A stretch of 44,776 bases of DNA from Nitrososphaerales archaeon (lineage in GTDB: Archaea; Thermoproteota; Nitrososphaeria; Nitrososphaerales; Nitrososphaeraceae): NCBI GenBank assembly GCA_025451315.1, contig JANWKP010000153.1, positions 1-44,776 on the forward strand, read 5' to 3'. Positions 38,480-44,776 of the stretch are shown piece by piece (the first letter of the stretch is position 1; every line of letters begins with the position of its first letter). Under the pieces are notes generated by a model, which had not been told where the DNA came from, searched no databases, and saw nothing but the letters and a program-made list of their open reading frames with translations. The translations under genes were made by a program, and so were the position numbers.

Positions 38480-39655
38480 TTAATTTAGAAGATGTCTAAA
38501 TTCATTCCCTAATAACGTACTTATCAATTTGATAGCCTTTTTTGATCCCAAAATCTTTGATAGAGCAAAGCTATGAAAATCAAAATTTGCTGACCTTGAT
38601 ATTTCTAAAATATCGGAATCAGAAATAATAGAAAATATTGCATCAATTGACTTGTTGTCCAATCTTTCCATTATCTTTCTAAAAAAGAGCATTCTTTGGA
38701 ACTCTTTACCAAATATTGAAAACCATTCCTTCTCATAGTCAATACCCAGTGATTTAATCATCGATTTTTTATTTAGTGCAATATGATTTCCACCCAAAAT
38801 TCCACCCATTCCGCAAGAAAAAATACCACCAGCAGTTGTAGGTTTTGTTTGGCCTGCTGCATCTCCAACAATTACTGTATTATCAAATACAAATTTTTTT
38901 AATGGGCCGCCTATCCAAACTGGTGCATAAATTTTACGTATAATAGAATATTTAGAACCAAAGCTCTCGATAAATGATTCAACGGTTTGTAAAGGGTTTA
39001 TTTTTCTCCCTGCGACTCCAAACTTGCCTTTGCCATTACCACTCGGAATTATCCATGCAAAGAAATCAGGATATTTTTCCTTGTCAAATTTCACTAGTAT
39101 CTCGTTTGGACGTATCCAATCTGCATAAATTTCATATTGGGCAGATTGCAATACACCATCTCTAGTGTGATTATTAATAAGAGAAGTGATACCTCTTGCA
39201 TCAATAAAAAACTGGGAATAGTAAATATTATCTTTAGTTTTGATTTTGAACTCTTTTTTAGAGCTATCATAATTCACTGACATCACTAGGCTTCGAGTTC
39301 TTATTTCACTCCCTAATTTCTGAGCCTGAAATGCAACTTGTTTGTCAAGTTCCCTTCTGTCTAAAACTATTATTTTTTCTCTATTTGTACAGACTTCAAA
39401 TCCTTGGTTGGATGAGACAATTTTTGCTTTATTTACCTCAGTTAAAATTGCCTTACTCGAAGGAATTATTCCTAATTGTTTTAATCCCTCAAGACTAACT
39501 AAACCGCCACAATGTTCCGGAGTGCCAACTTCATAATCTTCTTCTAATACTGCAACAGAAAGACCAAATTTTGAAATTTCCCTAGCGCATAATAATCCAG
39601 AAATGCTACCACCTACAACTATGGAATCAAATTTTTTTTCCATGATAATATCCAA
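38480..39655 (-). CDS. FAD-dependent geranylgeranyl reductase family protein
   Basis: DSIVVGGSISGLLCAREISKFGLSVAVLEE, PEHCGGLVS, VIVGDAAGQTKPTTAGGIFSCGMGG; start 39655 or 39643. Confidence 0.88.
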   Translation of the reverse strand: MDIIMEKKFDSIVVGGSISGLLCAREISKFGLSVAVLEEDYEVGTPEHCGGLVSLEGLKQLGIIPSSKAILTEVNKAKIVSSNQGFEVCTNREKIIVLDRRELDKQVAFQAQKLGSEIRTRSLVMSVNYDSSKKEFKIKTKDNIYYSQFFIDARGITSLINNHTRDGVLQSAQYEIYADWIRPNEILVKFDKEKYPDFFAWIIPSGNGKGKFGVAGRKINPLQTVESFIESFGSKYSIIRKIYAPVWIGGPLKKFVFDNTVIVGDAAGQTKPTTAGGIFSCGMGGILGGNHIALNKKSMIKSLGIDYEKEWFSIFGKEFQRMLFFRKIMERLDNKSIDAIFSIISDSDILEISRSANFDFHSFALSKILGSKKAIKLISTLLGNEFRHLLN

Positions 39656-39689
39656 TTATTTTAATACAAATAATTAAAATGTATTTTTA

Positions 39690-40043
39690 ATGGAATTAAA
39701 ACAAGTCATAATAGTAAGAAAAGATTTGAAAATGGGTAGTGGTAAGTTGGCTGCACAGGTTGCCCATGCGGCTATATTATCAAGCGAAAGAGCACGAAAT
39801 AGAAATATGGAATGGTTTAAAGGATGGTTCGAAGGGGGACAACCTAAAATAGTTTTAAAAGTTAACTCATTAGAAGATTTAGAGAAAATTAACAAGTTAG
39901 GTCAATTCAATAATTTACCGACTGCCATTGTTAGAGATGCTGGATTAACCCAATTGGAGGCTGGTACTGCTACTTGTGTTGGTATTGGTCCTGCACCAGA
40001 TTATTTAATAGATAAGATTACAGGTGGATTGAAACTACTTTAA
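39690..40043 (+). CDS. pth2: Peptidyl-tRNA hydrolase Pth2
   Basis: KQVIIVRKDLKMGSGKLAAQVAHAAI, WFEGGQPKIVLKV, AIVRDAGLTQLEAGTATCVGIGPAPDYLIDKITGGLKLL. Confidence 0.96.
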   Translation: MELKQVIIVRKDLKMGSGKLAAQVAHAAILSSERARNRNMEWFKGWFEGGQPKIVLKVNSLEDLEKINKLGQFNNLPTAIVRDAGLTQLEAGTATCVGIGPAPDYLIDKITGGLKLL

Positions 40044-40207
40044 TAAAATCATTTTGTTAATGTCTCTATAAAGTTAAATGTATATTAGTATGAGATTTTA
40101 ATATTATACCGAATCCTCACATAATAATAAATTTAAGGCTTATTAGTTAGTTAACATTTATTAACACAAATATTTATTTTCATTCCCACATTATTAATTA
40201 ATACTAT

Positions 40208-40591
40208 TTGCGCAAGAGAAAAAAAAATTCCATCCATAATTCCCAAATTACTTTAGACGAATTTTTAATTAAAAAATTTAAAGAAAAGATAGATAAAGTC
40301 CTTCTAATTAGCAATAAGAATAATCATCCTATTGTTTTGTATCGAAGAACTATTGAGGAAAATGAAGTAAGCATTGAGGAAGAAATAGCTACTGTTTCAG
40401 AAAAATATGTAGTAGTTCAAATTTTTACTCACGGTGGATATCTACCTGTGTTATTTAGAGAACAACATATCTTTACTTCTGATGAGTTTCCTTATTGGAT
40501 TATAAAAAGAAGTCGTAATATGGTATTACATTGCTTGGAAAATATTGATGAATTTATAAATAATTATAACAATGGGGATTTTGACCTTTGA
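40208..40591 (+). CDS. Hypothetical protein (127 aa)
   Basis: ORF with non-ATG start; no recognised motif. Confidence 0.5.
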   Translation: MRKRKKNSIHNSQITLDEFLIKKFKEKIDKVLLISNKNNHPIVLYRRTIEENEVSIEEEIATVSEKYVVVQIFTHGGYLPVLFREQHIFTSDEFPYWIIKRSRNMVLHCLENIDEFINNYNNGDFDL

Positions 40592-40744
40592 AAAAGACTA
40601 GGTAACTAATCGCTATTATTTATTATAATTATTTAGTAGTTAATGAAAGTTTTATAGCTATGAATGTCTTATTTTAATAACTTGTTAAATTTAGGATAAA
40701 TAGAATCTACAGTTATTGTCATGTACTAGTTGTATTTGATTTAT

Positions 40745-41255
40745 TAGTTTCAGGTAAGAAATACTTCCAAGGCAATTGAACATCTCATAGTGAGAAGTTG
40801 TGTTACTTTTTGAAATTGGATACAAATGTGAGGATCAAATCCAGTTTCCCAAGAGAATGATAAGAATTTCTGAAGATAAGCGATGAGACTATTGTTCCAG
40901 ATTGGCAATAATCATACATGGGTTTGGATCTGCATTGAACCAGTAAACCAAGACTATACTTTGTATTCATGTTTCTAATATACTAAATATGCTTATTATG
41001 CCATATTTGTTTGGAATCAATAGTTGAAAACTATTGTCGAAATATTCAGATTATAAAACATAGTATCCAGAAGCATGTCTTTTCCTTGATTTAAAAATAG
41101 CCTGAATTCACTATTGGAAAAGAGTTTGATAGAAAGAATGATGTAGTAATTAAGGACAGAACTTAATCTTTTGATGGTCAATATCCTGATAATGATAATG
41201 AAAATAAACAAAAATTGTGAGCTATTTCATAGATGCAAATGGATTAGATTATTTG
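40745..41255 (+). pseudogene. Decayed DDE transposase remnant
   Basis: Fragments in several + frames: AIEHLIVRSCVTF*NWIQM; SDETIV / FQIGNNHTWVWICIEPVNQ; CLFLDLK; LEKSLIERMM**LRTELNLLMVNIL; CELFHRCKWIRLFVY. Order matches a DDE transposase (HTH, DET..W.W..IEP, SLIER..Q..KDRTE) with many stops/frameshifts. Confidence 0.6.
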
Positions 41256-42150
41256 TATATACATATAAGATTGCCATTCCAAACAAAACTCCATTTCTTG
41301 TGAAAGGAGTGGATTATTCAAGTTAATATGATAATAACGACTGAACCTCAATTCTTTAATTCCATTTTCTATTCTGTAATTCTAATTGATTAAATCTACA
41401 TTAGTAGTCTACTCTATCACTAATACTTTCAATGTTACATTGATAGTGGTTTGACAGTGATAGTTATGAAAGACATATAATTTGATAGTGATTGCAAAAG
41501 AAATTAGCGATTGACGGTTGATCGACAATAAATATAGTCAGTGTCAAGACCATTTAGACATATTTTGTTCTAATTTTCGCTCTTTTCTTAAAGATTTTTA
41601 TTACCTTTCAAAGAAAAACATATTAACTAAAAATCCACATTTCACTATTGACAAATATTTTTCCTAAATAACAAAACAAAGGTAGTGTTTCTGACCATTG
41701 TGTACCTTTACAAAAAAGACAATTATAGTTGGAAATCTAAATCGACTCAATCATACTACTTATAACAATTTATATATTTTTTGATCAATATCAAAAAATC
41801 GTTATATGATGTAATAATAATTTTTAGATTATAGGATCTTACAATGCTATATTTTTGCATATTAGAAATTTATATAAAACTTTTCTAGAATCTTACCATT
41901 TACATTTTTTTTATTTTTCTTCTACAGAATCTATTAATTCTTTTTTTAATTCTTCTCAAAGTTTTGATCCGAGGGAGATTCTGTATCAATATTATTAGAA
42001 CTTTCAATAAGCTGTATTAAGATAGATATAGAGTAATTACCTTTATCTTAAAATTTTATTATTTTTGTGCTTAATTGTACGAGATATTTTCGATTCTATT
42101 AATATATTTTCCTTGATTTAACAACGCCTTATGATGAGTTATACATCTTA

Positions 42151-43335
42151 TCAATTTAATATGAATAATCCTGGCATCTTATCTCCAGCTAAATACCTTA
42201 ATGTAGCACCTCCTCCAGTGGACACATGACTTACCTCATTTTCAGACACACCTGCCTTTTTCATCCCTTCCATTGTATCTCCTCCACCAATAAGAGTTGT
42301 CGAACCACGCCAATATGCAAGTGCCATACTTTTGGCAATATTTATAGTTCCATTAGAAAAAACATCTTTTTCAAATAATCCCATTGGTCCATTCCAAAAT
42401 ACCGTGCCTTTTGTTTTAGAACCAAGTTGAGTAGAAAAAGTTCGTATTGTATTGACTCCAATATCAAAACCGCACATGCCATCTGGTATATTTTCCATGC
42501 AATATATTGGGGTAGTATTTTCTGGGTTGGAAGATACAAGATGATCGGAAGGTAAAAGAATTTTTTCGCCGTATTTTTTTAGTGATTGGTCAACCCATTT
42601 CAGATGATCATGATCAATAATGGAATTTCCAATTTTTAATCCTTTTGATTTTAAAAAAGTATAGGCAGCAGCACCGCCTATCAAGACCTTGTCTGCTTTT
42701 GGTAATAAATTTTCTAATGCTCCTATCTTGTCTTTGATTTTCACTCCTCCAATAACTATCGTGAATGGCCTCATTGGATTTTCCTTTATCATGGTCAAAT
42801 ATTCAATCTCCTTTTTTAAATTAAATCCACCTAATTTAATATCAAAGAGTGTAGCTGCGCCATAAGTTGAAGAATGCTTTCTGTGGGATGTACTAAATGC
42901 ATCATTAATATATATATCTGCAAAAGAGGCAAGTTTTTTCGAGAATTCAGGATCATTAAGTTCTTCTTCTTTATAAAACCGAAGATTCTCTAATAATAAA
43001 ACACCGTCACATGGAAGATTTTTAATTTCATTTTCTACTTCAACACCAATTGAATTATTGACAAATCTAACTTGTCTTTTAGAAAGAATTTCTGATAATC
43101 TATGAGCTACCGGTTTTAGAGAATATTTCGTATGATGAGCTATAGGCCTTCCCAAGTGAGATGCTAAAATAACTTTGCAATTTCTTTTTGTAAGGTATTC
43201 TATTGTTGGAAGGGACATTCGAATTCGATAATCCTCTCCAATATGACCATTTCTAATACTGACATTGAAATCCACCCTTACAAGAGCTATTTTTCCTTCA
43301 TATTCTTTATCATCTAAATCCTGTAGAAATCTCAT
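42151..43335 (-). CDS. pgk: Phosphoglycerate kinase
   Basis: ALVRVDFNVSI, RIRMSLPTIEYL, LASHLGRP, LLLENLRFYKEEE, YINDAFSTSHRKHSS, VFWNGPMGLFE, IGGGDTMEGM, VSTGGGATLRYLAG. Confidence 0.97.
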   Translation of the reverse strand: MRFLQDLDDKEYEGKIALVRVDFNVSIRNGHIGEDYRIRMSLPTIEYLTKRNCKVILASHLGRPIAHHTKYSLKPVAHRLSEILSKRQVRFVNNSIGVEVENEIKNLPCDGVLLLENLRFYKEEELNDPEFSKKLASFADIYINDAFSTSHRKHSSTYGAATLFDIKLGGFNLKKEIEYLTMIKENPMRPFTIVIGGVKIKDKIGALENLLPKADKVLIGGAAAYTFLKSKGLKIGNSIIDHDHLKWVDQSLKKYGEKILLPSDHLVSSNPENTTPIYCMENIPDGMCGFDIGVNTIRTFSTQLGSKTKGTVFWNGPMGLFEKDVFSNGTINIAKSMALAYWRGSTTLIGGGDTMEGMKKAGVSENEVSHVSTGGGATLRYLAGDKMPGLFILN

Positions 43336-43770
43336 GTTAGTTATATAAGAAAAGATCTATGATACAATAAAGGTTATGATAATTAAATTAAGGTTTAATA
43401 GAAGGAAAAATGTTCAATTATGTAAAGTTTTCATCGATAATTAGATCCTAAAAAAGATGGACTCATTTTATGACCTATGAATTTTGAGTCAGGAAACGCA
43501 CATTAATTTTTGAACTATGTCTACTCTAGAGAGTACTGCTTTTTTTATTATAAGAGTAATTTATTTAAATGCAGGCCTAATAATTTTCATACTTCGAATG
43601 TTTTAGAAGCGGTTAAATCCTTACTAGGCATACAATAATTTTAATATTACACATCATTGAAGATATCGGATATACTTATCTTGAATATAAAAAATAATTG
43701 GTATTTCTCCATCGAAAGATAAATTTATACTTGAATTTTTATAAAAATTCCAATGTAGAATGAAGTATTA

Positions 43771-44265
43771 TTATTTTAAACTGGTTACACGAATTTCAGT
43801 AGGGCATCCTATTTTGCTAGATGCTATTTTGAACCCTTCTTTTGCTAATGAAAGATTAATTGAAAGAACATAGGCTTCAATAACTGTTTGACCTGGTTTA
43901 AGACGCGCCGCTAAACCTGTTGCTTTCCCAAAGGCCCTTCTCATACCTTCTTGAAGTCGATCTGCACCTGCTGTAGCAATCATTTTATTTTCTCTCAGAA
44001 GAACGTGAGGATATACTTTTAATTTAGAAAAGAACGTAGCCTCTCCTGCTTGTGACATTCTCTTGTTGGCAGCTAAGCGAGCTGCTTCTAAGGCATTATG
44101 TCGAATTTGAATGTTTTCAGTCACTAATAATTCTAATTTAAAATCATAATTATTGCTAGGCTGTCCAGAAGAAAATTTTGCAATTTTAGATTGTGGTTTA
44201 CCAGCAATATACTCCCTTCGAACATATGGCATTCCACGGGGTTCTCTATAATTAGCTCCTTTCAT
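43771..44265 (-). CDS. rpl10e: 50S ribosomal protein L10e (L16 family)
   Basis: REPRGMPYVRREYIAGKPQSKIAKFSSG, RHNALEAARLAANK, YPHVLLRENKMIATAGADRLQEGMRRAFGK. Confidence 0.93.
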   Translation of the reverse strand: MKGANYREPRGMPYVRREYIAGKPQSKIAKFSSGQPSNNYDFKLELLVTENIQIRHNALEAARLAANKRMSQAGEATFFSKLKVYPHVLLRENKMIATAGADRLQEGMRRAFGKATGLAARLKPGQTVIEAYVLSINLSLAKEGFKIASSKIGCPTEIRVTSLK

Positions 44266-44336
44266 TTTTTAGATCACGAATCTTTTTATACTTAAAATAA
44301 ACTTTGATTTATTCGTTTACGTTAGAGGATAATAGG

Positions 44337-44776
44337 ATGTCAAATGATAATGAGTCAGAATTTGCTTTTGTTATAGAGGGTATTATCGATCGCAATGGAG
44401 TAGTTGTGATTGAATCGGTTCAACAACAAGACCTACTAAGAAATAAAGGATATGGAGTCAAAATTCAAGAAAAATTTATCTTGGAAAGTTATGAATCTCT
44501 ATTTTTATTATATTCAAAAAGATTAGTTTTAAAAAAAAAGAAGAAGATAATTGACTTTTCCAATTTTCTTCAAACATTATTGAAAAAAGATTTATCCATT
44601 TTTACTAAATTTTTAATATTCAGGGATCTTAGGACACGAGGATATATTGCAAAAGAAGGTTTCGGATTTGGAAATGATTTTCGTGTTTATGAAAGAGGAG
44701 AATATTCTAGAAAACCAGCCAAGTATATAATTTTTGGAATTAATGAAGGCATTAGTATAAAGGCAAATTTGTTATA
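44337..44776 (+). CDS. endA: tRNA-splicing endonuclease subunit (EndA), partial at window end
   Basis: MSNDNESEFAFVIEGIIDRNGVVVIES...FLIFRDLRTRGYIAKEGFGFGNDFRVYERGEYSRKPAKYIIFGINEG; open to the edge; not in ORF track. Confidence 0.8.
   Translation, partial: MSNDNESEFAFVIEGIIDRNGVVVIESVQQQDLLRNKGYGVKIQEKFILESYESLFLLYSKRLVLKKKKKIIDFSNFLQTLLKKDLSIFTKFLIFRDLRTRGYIAKEGFGFGNDFRVYERGEYSRKPAKYIIFGINEGISIKANLL

Noticed and set aside
41017-41211. 64-aa minus-strand ORF
   Set aside because: Antisense to the decayed transposase remnant; low-complexity hydrophobic composition
1-44776. CRISPR arrays, defence islands, prophage genes, rRNA genes
   Set aside because: No regularly spaced repeats, cas or phage structural genes, or rRNA sequence seen on either strand

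Overview
This 44.8 kb, AT-rich window looks like the chromosome of a Thaumarchaeota/Nitrososphaeria-type archaeon. The lineage call is inferred from archaeal information-processing genes together with a eukaryote-type topoisomerase IB, CofG/CofH, DUF373 and many A+T-rich probable leaderless promoters. Most of it is dense core metabolism and translation: apt/MTAP, uppS, WecB-like epimerase, GalT-like, type II GAPDH, trpG-trpD, S24e/S27ae, Pus10-SRP54-Dph6, hemB, proS, cofG-cofH, topoIB, sufU-sufS, aspS, ctaB, aEF1B, pth2, pgk, L10e and the start of endA. I did not find a convincing new multi-gene defence or metabolic system. The most interesting items are RNA or small-scale: (1) a tRNA-Tyr(GUA) gene interrupted by two introns, one canonical at 37/38 and one inside the T-loop; (2) a candidate C/D-box sRNA whose D guide has 10 nt of perfect complementarity to the anticodon loop of the tRNA-Met(CAU) encoded about 9 kb away; (3) a complete IS5-like element with a perfect 9-bp target duplication and a transposase C-terminus shifted out of frame at a G5 run; (4) a decayed second transposase; (5) two small ORFs missing from the ORF track, including the Zn-ribbon partner of aEF1B, which also corrects the aEF1B start. 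All product calls come from motif recognition by eye. No database search was run.
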